Of a stretch of DNA of 64,000 nucleotides, positions 27,127 to 34,747 are shown piece after piece. The position numbers and the translations under genes are program-made. How positions within the stretch are numbered: position 1 is the stretch's first letter; every line of letters begins with the position of its first letter. The notes below the pieces were generated by a model that had not been told where the DNA came from, searched no databases, and saw only the letters and a program-made list of their open reading frames with translations. Source of the stretch: Streptomyces ochraceiscleroticus (GTDB lineage: Bacteria > Actinomycetota > Actinomycetes > Streptomycetales > Streptomycetaceae); contig NZ_JOAX01000001.1 in assembly GCF_000720485.1 (NCBI RefSeq), forward strand, positions 310,001-374,000, given 5' to 3'.

Positions 27127-28473
27127 ATGGCGGACCTGACCACGGTGCTGGAGGTCACCGGTGCTTTCGCCGGTGTCGGTGGCCTCGGCTACGCCAAGGG
27201 ACACGCTCCGCGCGTGTACTGGTCGCTGGTGGGCATGCCGGTCGCGATGGGCCGGTTCACCTTCACCTATGGCACCACGATGGATGTGTGCGGGCTGACG
27301 GTGCAGCCGTCGAAGCTGCGGGCGTTCATGGTCCGCAACGTCGCCCGCCGCGAGGTCCAGCCCGTGCCTCCGAAGGTCCGCCGCCTGCGGGGCACCTCCA
27401 CCGGACTTGTCGCCTCCCTCCGCCTCCCGGCCGGGCTGGAGCCCTCGGACGTGGCGGCGGCCTCCGAACGGCTCCGGCACGCCTGGGGCGTCCACTCCGT
27501 CACCGTCGCCGAGACCAAGCCCGGCGTGGTCGAACTGCGGATGACCGGCTACGACGTGCTGCGGCGAGTGAAGATGCCGCGCCGAACGCGGACGACCGGG
27601 CCGATGGAGGTGCCGGTGGCCCTGCGGGAAGACGGCAGCGCGTATGTCCGGGACTACCGCAAGGTCCCCCACGCCCTGACCCTGGGCGCTAACCAGTCGG
27701 GGAAGTCCATGTACCAGCGCAACTTGATCACCGGGCTGGCCAAGCTGCCGGTGGGGCTGGTCGGCATCGACTGCAAGCGGGGTGTGGAGCAGAGCGCCTA
27801 CGGCCCTCGCCTGTCGGCTCTGGCCACCACCCCGGAGGATGCCGCCGAGCTGCTGGGTGTGCTGATTGCCGAGATGGAGGAGCGGTTCGACCTGCTCAGC
27901 GAGCATCACGTCTCGGACCTGTGGGATCTGCCCGAGGAGGTGCGGCCGGTGCCGCTGGTGGTCCTCGTCGATGAGGTGGCGGAGCTGTTCCTGACCGCCG
28001 CGAAGAAGGACGAAGAGCGCCGGGACCGGATGGTCATGCAGATGGTCCGGCTCGCCCAGATGGCGCGGGCGGTCGGCATCTACCTGGAGGTCTGCGGCCA
28101 GCGCTTCGGTGCCGAGCTGGGGAAGGGCGCGACCATGCTCCGTGCCCAGCTCACCGGCCGGGTCGTGCACCGGGTCAACGACAAGCAGACCGCCGAAATG
28201 GGCCTCGGCGATGTCTCGCCGGATGCGGTGCTGGCCGCGACGCTGATCGCTGCTGATCGGCCTGGGGTGGCGGTTGCCGGTGATGCCTCGGGCGGCTGGT
28301 CCCGCATCCGCACCCCGCAGACCACTCCCACTCAGGCGGCGGCGGTCTGCCGGGAGTACGCGCACCTTGTCCCGGATCTGCCCGCGCTGGCCCCGTTCCG
28401 CCCGCACGTGCCGGCCGACCGCGCACCGGCTGAGGTGCCTTCGCTGGTCAAGCCCCAGCCCGTCACCGAGTAA
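27127..28473 (+). CDS. FtsK/SpoIIIE-like conjugative DNA translocase (TraSA type)
   Basis: A 448-aa plasmid-transfer ATPase. It moves double-stranded DNA between hyphae in a single-protein conjugation system. Walker A is GANQSGKS (187-194) and Walker B is LVVLVDEVAEL (277-287). A sensor-like RAQLTGRVVHRV motif follows and an end with HLVPDLPAL. The N-terminus has only weak hydrophobicity and no clear transmembrane helices. A short DNA-reading C-terminus is expected, but no winged helix is obvious. The gene is separated from its upstream neighbour by 2 bp, so it is co-translated. Confidence 0.92.
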   Translation: MADLTTVLEVTGAFAGVGGLGYAKGHAPRVYWSLVGMPVAMGRFTFTYGTTMDVCGLTVQPSKLRAFMVRNVARREVQPVPPKVRRLRGTSTGLVASLRLPAGLEPSDVAAASERLRHAWGVHSVTVAETKPGVVELRMTGYDVLRRVKMPRRTRTTGPMEVPVALREDGSAYVRDYRKVPHALTLGANQSGKSMYQRNLITGLAKLPVGLVGIDCKRGVEQSAYGPRLSALATTPEDAAELLGVLIAEMEERFDLLSEHHVSDLWDLPEEVRPVPLVVLVDEVAELFLTAAKKDEERRDRMVMQMVRLAQMARAVGIYLEVCGQRFGAELGKGATMLRAQLTGRVVHRVNDKQTAEMGLGDVSPDAVLAATLIAADRPGVAVAGDASGGWSRIRTPQTTPTQAAAVCREYAHLVPDLPALAPFRPHVPADRAPAEVPSLVKPQPVTE

Positions 28474-28557
28474 CAGCCCTACCTCCTCCCACGGTTGGCG
28501 TGACCGTCTCGCGCCAGGTCCCTACCCCGCCCATGCCTGAAACGAAAGGAGGACGCG

Positions 28558-29304
28558 ATGACCAAGCCGCAGGCGGAACGGACCGCGATCCTCGTCGCCG
28601 GGGCCGTGATCATGGCTCTCACGATCGCTGCGTTCTGGCTCTCCTACGCCCATCTCGCCTCGGTCGCCGAGTCGCACGGTCTCGCCGCATCCCCGGTGCG
28701 CCGGTGGGCCTGGCCGGGCACGATCGATCTGTTCATCCTGGCCGGTGAGGTCTTGATGTTCCGCGCCGCGCTGCGGCACGTGACCGACTGGTGGGCGATC
28801 GGCCTGACGGTTGCCGGATCGCTCGGCAGCATCGGCCTCAACGTGGCGGGTGTCGGCACCAACGCCCCGATCCTCGACTACGTCGTCGCGGCCGTACCGC
28901 CGTCCGCCGCGCTCCTGGCCTTCGGTGCCCTGATGCGCCAGGTTCACACCCTCGTCACCGACCCCGCCCCGGCCTCGGTGCCTGCGGCTGAGCCGATCGC
29001 GGAGCCGGTCACCGTCGAACGCATCCCGGAGTCGGCCCCGGTCGAACTGCCTGCGCCAGAGCCGGTGACCGAAGAAGCCAGTACGGACGCGGAAGAGCCG
29101 TCGCCGGAGCCCGAAGCGGTCACGCCGCCGTCCCGGCCTGCTCCGTCGCCGCTCACGGTCCCTCCGGCACTGCTCGATCACGCCCGGAAGGTCGCCGACA
29201 ACCACCAGGCCACCACCGGCGCCCCGATCGACTCCGCCACCCTCCGCGCTCGCCTCGGCGTCCCGCCGGTGCTCGCCGACGCCATCACCGCTCAACTCGC
29301 CTGA
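28558..29304 (+). CDS. DUF2637 membrane protein (SpdB-like spread protein)
   Basis: A 248-aa protein. Four N-terminal helices (ILVAGAVIMALTIAAFWLSYAHL, WAWPGTIDLFILAGEVLMFRA, WAIGLTVAGSLGSIGLNVAG and DYVVAAVPPSAALLAFGALM) form DUF2637. A Pro/Glu-rich linker (about 145-205) leads to a small C-terminal helical domain with an HTH-like ATLRARLGVPPVLADAI. Spread proteins assist intramycelial plasmid transfer (pock formation). AAAGGAGG precedes ATG 28558. Confidence 0.85.
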   Translation: MTKPQAERTAILVAGAVIMALTIAAFWLSYAHLASVAESHGLAASPVRRWAWPGTIDLFILAGEVLMFRAALRHVTDWWAIGLTVAGSLGSIGLNVAGVGTNAPILDYVVAAVPPSAALLAFGALMRQVHTLVTDPAPASVPAAEPIAEPVTVERIPESAPVELPAPEPVTEEASTDAEEPSPEPEAVTPPSRPAPSPLTVPPALLDHARKVADNHQATTGAPIDSATLRARLGVPPVLADAITAQLA

Positions 29305-29317
29305 AAGGACACCTGAC

Positions 29318-29506
29318 ATGCCCCGCCCGAACCGCTTCTACAACGTGCTCCGCTTAGGCCCCGTCAAGGTCGGCTCCCACTACGACGGCCGTGGACGTAC
29401 CAAGCACACCGCCGCGTGCACCGTGCCCCGCTGTGGCTTCTCCGTCGACTACGACGACCGCTCGGCCGCTGAACTCGCCGCCCGCACCCACCGCTGCAAC
29501 CCCTGA
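29318..29506 (+). CDS. Small mobile-element transfer protein (62 aa)
   Basis: A short basic protein, MPRPNRFYNVLRLGPVKVGS. Its second half carries CTVPRCGFSVDYDDRSAAELAARTHRC, a likely Cys/His zinc site. It resembles the small proteins annotated as mobile element transfer protein in Streptomyces AICEs. GAAAGGA lies upstream, in the spread-gene operon. Confidence 0.8.
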   Translation: MPRPNRFYNVLRLGPVKVGSHYDGRGRTKHTAACTVPRCGFSVDYDDRSAAELAARTHRCNP

Positions 29507-29526
29507 CCCGGACGGAGGCAAGGCCC

Positions 29527-29796
29527 ATGCGCTACCCGGACGCTCAGCTCCGTGCCAACCACCGCCCGGCCGACCTGATCCCGCCCGGCATCCGCCCCGG
29601 TGAGGTGGTGGTCATCCAGGCCCCGCCCCGCTCCTACGCGGGCCCGATCCTGCTGACCATCACGCTCGCCCTCGGCGCGTCCGTGGTCATCGTCGTCCTC
29701 GCGGTGGCCTTCCAGATCGCGGCCGCCGCTGCCGCAGCCGCTGTCCCGACCGTGGGCGGCGCCGGTATCTCGCTCAAGCTCGCTCGCAAGCGCTAA
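29527..29796 (+). CDS. SpdD-like membrane spread protein
   Basis: The 89-aa product has one long helix (ILLTITLALGASVVIVVLAVAFQIAAAAAAAAV) after a soluble N-terminus rich in Pro. The Gly-rich end ISLKLARKR is basic. It matches the SpdD type of plasmid-spread protein. GGAGG precedes ATG 29527. Confidence 0.78.
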   Translation: MRYPDAQLRANHRPADLIPPGIRPGEVVVIQAPPRSYAGPILLTITLALGASVVIVVLAVAFQIAAAAAAAAVPTVGGAGISLKLARKR

Positions 29797-29888
29797 GCGG
29801 CCCCCGGGGCGGCCTCAACCGCCAAGTTTCCGCCGCCCCGGGCGCCTGACCCCTTCCAGATCCGCTGACCCGAAAGGGACTCCTCATC

Positions 29889-30074
29889 ATGCCCGAGACC
29901 CGCCCTGCCCGCGTCCGGCTCTGCCCCGACTGCGACGGCTTCCCCACCGTGGCCATCACCACCGGCCAGAAGAACCCCGACGGCACCCGCAGGACCTTCA
30001 CTGTGGTCTGCCGTACCTGCGAGGGCACCGGCACCGTTGCCCGCCGCCCCGCTGCTCGTGAGGTGGCCGCGTGA
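29889..30074 (+). CDS. Small CxxC zinc-knuckle protein before rep
   Basis: 61 aa with two paired-cysteine motifs, LCPDCDG and CRTCEGTG, like half of a DnaJ zinc centre. Its stop overlaps the GTG of the replication gene (GTGA), so the two are translationally coupled. A role with the initiator is likely but undocumented here. Confidence 0.75.
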   Translation: MPETRPARVRLCPDCDGFPTVAITTGQKNPDGTRRTFTVVCRTCEGTGTVARRPAAREVAA

Positions 30075-31462
30075 GTGACGCCGCCACCCTGGCGGGCCTG
30101 GACCCGACCACCCTGGGGGACCTCCTCCGGGTGGCCGGGTCTCCCGGCTTCGACCGCTGGGAAGACCAGATCCGCCGCACCGGCGGATGCTCCGACCCCA
30201 TCCACCTCACCGGCACGACCAAGACCGTCGACCGAGCCACCGGCACCGTCCTGCACGCCTACTCCACCGACGCCGAACCCGGCGGACGCCTCCGGGTGGC
30301 CTGCGGAAACCGTCGCGCCTCCCGCTGCCCCGCCTGCGCCTGGACCTACGCGGGCGACACCTACCACCTCATCCGCGCCGGGCTCACCGGCGACGAAGCC
30401 AAGGGCACCCCCGAGACCGTCCGGGACCATCCCCGGGTCTTCGCGACCTTGACGGCTCCGTCCTTTGGCCCGGTGCACAACCGTCCCAGCCACGGCCGGT
30501 GCCGTTGCGGCGTCCACCACCAGGCCGACGCCCCCGAACTGGGCACCGCCCTGGATCCGGAGAGCTACGACTACGCGGGTGCGGTGCTGTGGAACAACCA
30601 CGCCGGTCACCTGTGGCGGTACGTGACCATCTACCTGCCCCGCGAGCTGGCCAAGCGCGCCGGCATCACCCAGCGCGCGCTGAAGGAACAGCTCCGGGTC
30701 TCCTACGGCAAGGTCGCCGAGTACCAAAAGCGCGGCGCGATCCACTTCCATGCCGTGATCCGCTTCGACGGGCCTGACGGTCCTGAGACCGCGCCCCCGG
30801 CCTGGGCGACCATCGACCTGCTCACCGACGCGCTCCGGGCCGCTGCCGCTCGCGCTGAGATCGTCCTCGACCCTGTCGGCGACCAGCCGGAGCGTGTTCT
30901 GCGCTGGGGCACCCAACTCGACGTCCGGCCCATCGGCGCCTTCGGCGACGGCGAAGACCTCACCGAACAGGCCGTGGCCTCCTACGTGGCCAAGTACGCC
31001 ACCAAGGCCGCCGAGACCACCGGCACCGTCGACCGCCGCATCGGCGAAATGCACGAGCTGAACAAGCTCCCCGACCTGCCCGACCACACCCGCCGCCTGA
31101 TCCGCGCCTGCCGCGACCTGGACGAGCTCTACCCGGACCGCAAGCTCTGGCAGTGGGCGCACATGCTCGGCTTCCGCGGCCACTTCTCCACCAAGTCCCG
31201 CCGCTACTCCACCACCCTGGGCGCCCTGCGCCAGGTTCGCGCCGACTACCGCGCCGCCCAGCAACGCGCCGCCCTGGGCCTGCCCGATCCCGACGACCAC
31301 CCCGAAGCCACCACCCGGGTCATCGCCCACTGGGCCTACGCCGGGCACGGCCACACGCCCGGTGAGTCCTGGCTCGCCGCCAACCTCGCGAAGGAGATCC
31401 AAGCCAACCGTGAGATCGCCCGTGAAGTCCGTGCCGAACTCGACACCGAAGGGGAGTGGTGA
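30071..31462 (+). CDS. RepSA-like rolling-circle replication initiator
   Basis: A 463-aa Rep of the pSAM2 type. A zinc-knuckle region includes CRCG (about 144-147) and CPAC (86-89). The HUH metal motif HFH is at 225-227 (GAIHFHAVIRF). The catalytic tyrosine motif is VASYVAKYATKA (Y305/Y309). It should nick the double-strand origin and begin rolling-circle-type copying of the excised element. GTG 30071 overlaps the previous stop. The downstream xis follows after 2 bp. Confidence 0.9.
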   Translation: MSDAATLAGLDPTTLGDLLRVAGSPGFDRWEDQIRRTGGCSDPIHLTGTTKTVDRATGTVLHAYSTDAEPGGRLRVACGNRRASRCPACAWTYAGDTYHLIRAGLTGDEAKGTPETVRDHPRVFATLTAPSFGPVHNRPSHGRCRCGVHHQADAPELGTALDPESYDYAGAVLWNNHAGHLWRYVTIYLPRELAKRAGITQRALKEQLRVSYGKVAEYQKRGAIHFHAVIRFDGPDGPETAPPAWATIDLLTDALRAAAARAEIVLDPVGDQPERVLRWGTQLDVRPIGAFGDGEDLTEQAVASYVAKYATKAAETTGTVDRRIGEMHELNKLPDLPDHTRRLIRACRDLDELYPDRKLWQWAHMLGFRGHFSTKSRRYSTTLGALRQVRADYRAAQQRAALGLPDPDDHPEATTRVIAHWAYAGHGHTPGESWLAANLAKEIQANREIAREVRAELDTEGEW

Positions 31463-31464
31463 CC

Positions 31465-31668
31465 ATGGCTGATCGCCTGCTGACCGTGCAGGAAGTCGCT
31501 GAGCGGCTCGGGACCACGGTGCGCTTCCCCCGGCGCCTGATCGAGGAACGGCGGATCGAGTACGTCAAGATCGGTCGGCACGTCCGTATCCCTGAGCGGG
31601 TCGTAGAAGCCTTCGTCGCTGCGCACACGGTTGCACCCACCGTTCGACGGCTGCGGAGGGTGGCCTGA
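31465..31668 (+). CDS. xis: Excisionase (Xis), MerR-like HTH
   Basis: A 67-aa recombination directionality factor with the DNA-binding LTVQEVAERLGTT, RRLIEERRIEYVKIGRHVRIPERVV. I chose ATG 31465 because AAGGGGAG lies 8 nt away; GTG codons at 31456 and 31459 are too close to it. The stop overlaps the int ATG by one base. Confidence 0.88.
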   Translation: MADRLLTVQEVAERLGTTVRFPRRLIEERRIEYVKIGRHVRIPERVVEAFVAAHTVAPTVRRLRRVA

Positions 31669-32831
31669 TGGCAGGGAAGAAGCGTTCGTTCGGCCGGGTC
31701 CGCAAGCTGCCGTCGGGCCGGTATCAGGCGCGTTACCTGGCTCCTGATGGAGTCGACCGCCCGGCGCCCCAGACCTTCCGTACCAAGAAGGAGGCGGATG
31801 ACTGGCTCGCCGACCGGCAGAGTGAGGTCCGCTCTGGAGACTGGCAGGACCCTGATGCCGGCGCGGTGAACTTCATGGTCTACGCCTTGCAGTGGGTGGA
31901 TGAGCGTGACCTCGCGCCGACCACCGATGAGCTGTACCGGCGCCTGCTTCGGCTGCACATCCTGCCGACCTTCGAGGTCCTGGACCTCGATGAGATCACT
32001 CCGCCTCGGGTCAGGACCTGGCGGGCTGAACGGCTGCAGGCGACGGGTGCCGCTACGACGGTGGCGAAGTCCTACCGGCTGTTGAAGGCCATCATGGAGA
32101 CCGCTGTCGAGGACGAGCTGATCCGCCGTAATCCGTGCCGGATCAAGGGCGCTGGCAAGGAGACGGCTGCAGAGCGGCCCACGGCCACGGTGGAGCAGGT
32201 GGATTCGGTGGCCGACGCGATGGGCCCGCGCTGGCGCCTGATGGTGTACATCGCCGCCTATGGTCCCGCCCGTCCCGAGGAACAGGCCGCGTTGCGGCGT
32301 CCTGATGTGGACCTGGAGAACGTCGGTGTGTGGATTCGCACAGCCGAGCCTGAGCTGACCACCGGTCGGCGGGTCCCGGGCGATACCAAGTCCGCGGCGG
32401 GCAAGCGGTTCCTCGTCCTGCCGGAGTTCATGCGCGTGGACCTGGAGCGGCACCTCGACTGGTACGCGGAGAAGGAACCGAACGGACTGCTGTTCGTGGG
32501 GGAGCGCGGTAAGCCGTTCCGGCGGTCCACCTTCGGGCGAAAGTGGCGCAAGGCCCGTGCCAAGGTCGGGCTGCCTGACGACTTCCGGTTCTACGATCTG
32601 CGGCACACCGGGCACACCCTCTCGACGCGGTCCGGCGCGACGCTCAAGGACACGATGGTTCGCGCCGGCCAGTCCTCGACTCGGGCCGCGCTGATCTATC
32701 AGCACTCGGACGTTGAGCGGCAGAAGGAGGTCGCTGGCGGCATCGATGCCCACGTGCGTGCTGAGCGGGTGAAGGCCAAGGCGGCTCGCGATCAAGAGCG
32801 ATCGGGCACGCAACGGGCACGGAACGCTTAA
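31668..32831 (+). CDS. int: Tyrosine integrase of the AICE
   Basis: A 387-aa phage-type integrase. An N-terminal arm-binding part (VRKLPSGRYQARYLAPDG) and SAM-like core-binding domain precede the catalytic domain. Catalytic residues seen are R202 (GPARPEEQAALRR), K241 (DTKSAAGKR), R312-H313 (YDLRHTGHT) and nucleophile Y344 (ALIYQH). Two usually His positions are changed: Tyr309 before the second Arg, and Gln335 in AGQSS. The gene ends 19 bp before the right att repeat, and arm-type sites overlap its 3' end. It integrates into the tRNA-Gly gene and restores its 3' half. Confidence 0.93.
   Translation: MAGKKRSFGRVRKLPSGRYQARYLAPDGVDRPAPQTFRTKKEADDWLADRQSEVRSGDWQDPDAGAVNFMVYALQWVDERDLAPTTDELYRRLLRLHILPTFEVLDLDEITPPRVRTWRAERLQATGAATTVAKSYRLLKAIMETAVEDELIRRNPCRIKGAGKETAAERPTATVEQVDSVADAMGPRWRLMVYIAAYGPARPEEQAALRRPDVDLENVGVWIRTAEPELTTGRRVPGDTKSAAGKRFLVLPEFMRVDLERHLDWYAEKEPNGLLFVGERGKPFRRSTFGRKWRKARAKVGLPDDFRFYDLRHTGHTLSTRSGATLKDTMVRAGQSSTRAALIYQHSDVERQKEVAGGIDAHVRAERVKAKAARDQERSGTQRARNA
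32803..32822. repeat. Candidate integrase arm-type sites, right
   Basis: CGGGCACGCAACGGGCACGG, two 9-bp copies 11 bp apart within the int 3' end, matches the left pair at 22771-22790 in 18 of 20 positions. Confidence 0.5.
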
Positions 32832-32850
32832 CCCGGTCCAGACAACGACG

Positions 32851-32926
32851 AAGGCCCAGGTCTCTGACCTGGGCCTCAACTCTGGAGCGGGTGACGGGAA
32901 TCGAACCCGCGCTCTGAGCTTGGGAA
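32851..32926. repeat. attR: Right attachment site (76-bp att repeat)
   Basis: Identical to 22585-22660. It supplies the 3' half of the intact tRNA-Gly and its terminator, showing that the element's own copy rebuilt the tRNA on integration. Confidence 0.94.
32852..32876 (-). terminator. tRNA terminator hairpin
   Basis: AGGCCCAGGTC / GACCTGGGCCT, 11 bp with a 3-nt loop, follows the tRNA on the minus strand. A second copy is in the left att repeat. Confidence 0.75.
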
Positions 32927-32956
32927 GCTCATGTTCTACCATTAAACTACACCCGC
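32883..32956 (-). tRNA. tRNA-Gly (anticodon CCC)
   Basis: Cloverleaf on the minus strand: acceptor GCGGGTG/CACCCGC with encoded CCA, anticodon arm TGAGC-TTCCCAA-GCTCA with CCC at the anticodon position, and T arm CGGG-TTCGATT-CCCG. It reads 74 nt including CCA. It is the integration target of the AICE, and its 5' 30 nt are chromosomal. Confidence 0.96.
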
Positions 32957-33200
32957 GTGACCGCCTGATCTTGCAAGGCGGTGCATCGTCGCACACTGTA
33001 CCTCATCCCCGGCCTCCGGTGTATTCGACCGTGAGGCTTTTGTCATGTCCGGGTGCGGCGCGCGGCGGTAAGCGGTGCGGGGTGCGGGAGTTGAGGCGTA
33101 CGGTGGGGACTCTTCCCCGGTTCGGAGTGCCGCTTGGGAGTGCGCCCAGTTCATCCCCTAATGTGGCTTTTGTTGTCCATGCGTTTGGGAGAGGGACTTG

Positions 33201-33359
33201 ATGGAGCGCACCGTCGTCCGTTGTGCCGAAGGGCACGTGTTCAGCACCGCTTCGTTCCCGATGCAGACCACCGACCGGCTCGGCCCTGGTCGGCTGCTGC
33301 GGTGCCCGCGCTGTGCGCGGCTGCGCCACGCGGTCCCTGTGCAGATGGAGAAGCGCTAG
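33201..33359 (+). CDS. Small zinc-ribbon-like protein (52 aa)
   Basis: [20 protein letters not shown] then [14 protein letters not shown], a Cys-pair arrangement (CAEGH ... CPRC) suggesting one zinc. AGAGGGA precedes ATG 33201. I do not recognise a named family. It is placed just before dcd, with the same codon bias. Confidence 0.65.
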   Translation: MERTVVRCAEGHVFSTASFPMQTTDRLGPGRLLRCPRCARLRHAVPVQMEKR

Positions 33360-33495
33360 CGAGGGTGGCGAGGACCCGGTTCCCGGAAGGGGGCCGGGCC
33401 CTCGCGGCTGTCCGGGAGGGGTGAAGGGTCGGGGCGGGGAGCCGGGGCGGATGCGCGATGCGGAGGCGGGTGTACCGGGCGCGTATCCTCGTGGC

Positions 33496-34071
33496 GTGCT
33501 TCTCTCAGACAAGGACATCCGGGCCGAGATCGACGCGGGCCGGGTGCGTATCGATCCCTACGACGAGTCGATGGTTCAGCCGTCGAGTATTGATGTGCGC
33601 CTCGATCGGTACTTCCGAGTGTTCGAGAACCACCGGTATCCGCACATTGATCCCGCCGTCGAGCAGCTCGACCTGACGCGGGAGGTCGTGCCCGAGGGGG
33701 ACGAGGCGTTCATCCTGCACCCGGGCGAATTCGTGCTGGCGTCGACCTACGAGGTCATCACGCTGCCGGACGACCTCGCCTCGCGGCTGGAGGGGAAGAG
33801 CTCGCTGGGGCGGCTGGGGCTGCTGACGCACTCGACGGCCGGGTTCATCGACCCCGGGTTCAGCGGGCACGTCACGCTGGAGCTGAGCAATGTCGCGACG
33901 CTGCCGATAAAGCTGTGGCCCGGCATGAAGATCGGGCAGCTGTGCATGTTCCGGCTGACCTCGCCGGCCGAGTTTCCGTACGGGTCGGAGCGGTACGGCT
34001 CCCGCTACCAGGGCCAGCGCGGGCCGACGCCCTCGCGTTCGTACAAGAACTTCCACCGTACGCAGGTCTGA
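33496..34071 (+). CDS. dcd: dCTP deaminase
   Basis: Converts dCTP to dUTP in pyrimidine deoxynucleotide synthesis. The 191-aa protein has [11 protein letters not shown], the nucleotide loop [59 protein letters not shown] and the tail [20 protein letters not shown]. The conserved catalytic Glu lies in [11 protein letters not shown] 33496 gives the usual length. Confidence 0.96.
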   Translation: MLLSDKDIRAEIDAGRVRIDPYDESMVQPSSIDVRLDRYFRVFENHRYPHIDPAVEQLDLTREVVPEGDEAFILHPGEFVLASTYEVITLPDDLASRLEGKSSLGRLGLLTHSTAGFIDPGFSGHVTLELSNVATLPIKLWPGMKIGQLCMFRLTSPAEFPYGSERYGSRYQGQRGPTPSRSYKNFHRTQV

Positions 34072-34122
34072 GGACCGTACGGCGGATGCGATGGGGAATC
34101 GCTAGAGGGCTGAGAGAGATAC

Positions 34123-34620
34123 GTGACTGACGTGCGGGAAAATCTGACGTACGAGCGCTTCGGCACCGCCATCCGTGAGCTGGCGCAGACGATCGCGGAC
34201 GGCGGGTACGAGCCCGACGTGGTGCTGAGCATCGCGCGTGGCGGCGTCTTCGTCGCCGGTGGCCTGGCGTACGCGCTGGACTGCAAGAACATCCACCTGG
34301 TGAACGTGGAGTTCTACACCGGCGTGGGCGAGACGCTGGAAATGCCCGTCATGCTGGCGCCGGTGCCGAACGCGATCGACTTCTCGGACAAGAAGGTGCT
34401 CATCGCGGACGACGTCGCCGACACCGGCAAGACGCTGAAGCTGGTGCACGACTTCTGCCAGGGGACCGTCGCCGAGGTGCGCAGCGCGGTGATCTACGAG
34501 AAGTCGCAGTCGCTGGTGAAGTGCGAGTACGTCTGGCAGCGCACGGACGACTGGATCAACTTCCCGTGGAGCGTCGAGCCGCCGGTCGTGCGGCGCGAGG
34601 GCCAGGTTCTCGACGCCTGA
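34123..34620 (+). CDS. Phosphoribosyltransferase family protein
   Basis: The 165-aa protein has the PRPP-binding loop in KVLIADDVADTGKTLK and an upstream SIARGGVFVAGGLAYAL pattern, the PRTase type I fold. It resembles xanthine/hypoxanthine-type PRTases of actinomycetes, but the base specificity is not evident. GTG 34123 has only a weak GAGAG site. It follows dcd by 51 bp, suggesting a nucleotide-metabolism pair. Confidence 0.85.
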   Translation: MTDVRENLTYERFGTAIRELAQTIADGGYEPDVVLSIARGGVFVAGGLAYALDCKNIHLVNVEFYTGVGETLEMPVMLAPVPNAIDFSDKKVLIADDVADTGKTLKLVHDFCQGTVAEVRSAVIYEKSQSLVKCEYVWQRTDDWINFPWSVEPPVVRREGQVLDA

Positions 34621-34747
34621 GAACTCCCTTGCCTCGCGTGCCAGTTGGCGCGCAGGGTGAATTCGGGCCAATCCTGTGCCGGGTGTTCCGCCGGGGTCTA
34701 CCTACGAGTAGAAACCGGCGGTAACAGCAGACCGGAGGGGAGGCCCA

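Larger units (their letters stand above)
22585..32926. mobile_element. Integrated AICE (pSAM2-type), about 10.3 kb
   Basis: The element is bounded by identical 76-bp direct repeats and sits in a tRNA-Gly gene. Its gene order is cargo (ImmA-like protease and partner), a GntR-type repressor with operators, a small regulator, an FtsK-like translocase, spread genes, a replication initiator, xis and int. This is the actinomycete integrative and conjugative element plan: single-protein dsDNA transfer, rolling-circle-like replication and tyrosine recombination. All expected core genes look intact, so it may still be mobile. The left 2 kb is visibly poorer in G+C than the chromosome. Confidence 0.93.

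Noticed and set aside
29504..29511. GACCCGGA octamer as a conjugative translocase recognition site
   Set aside because: Only one copy was found nearby, whereas known loci have several clustered copies.
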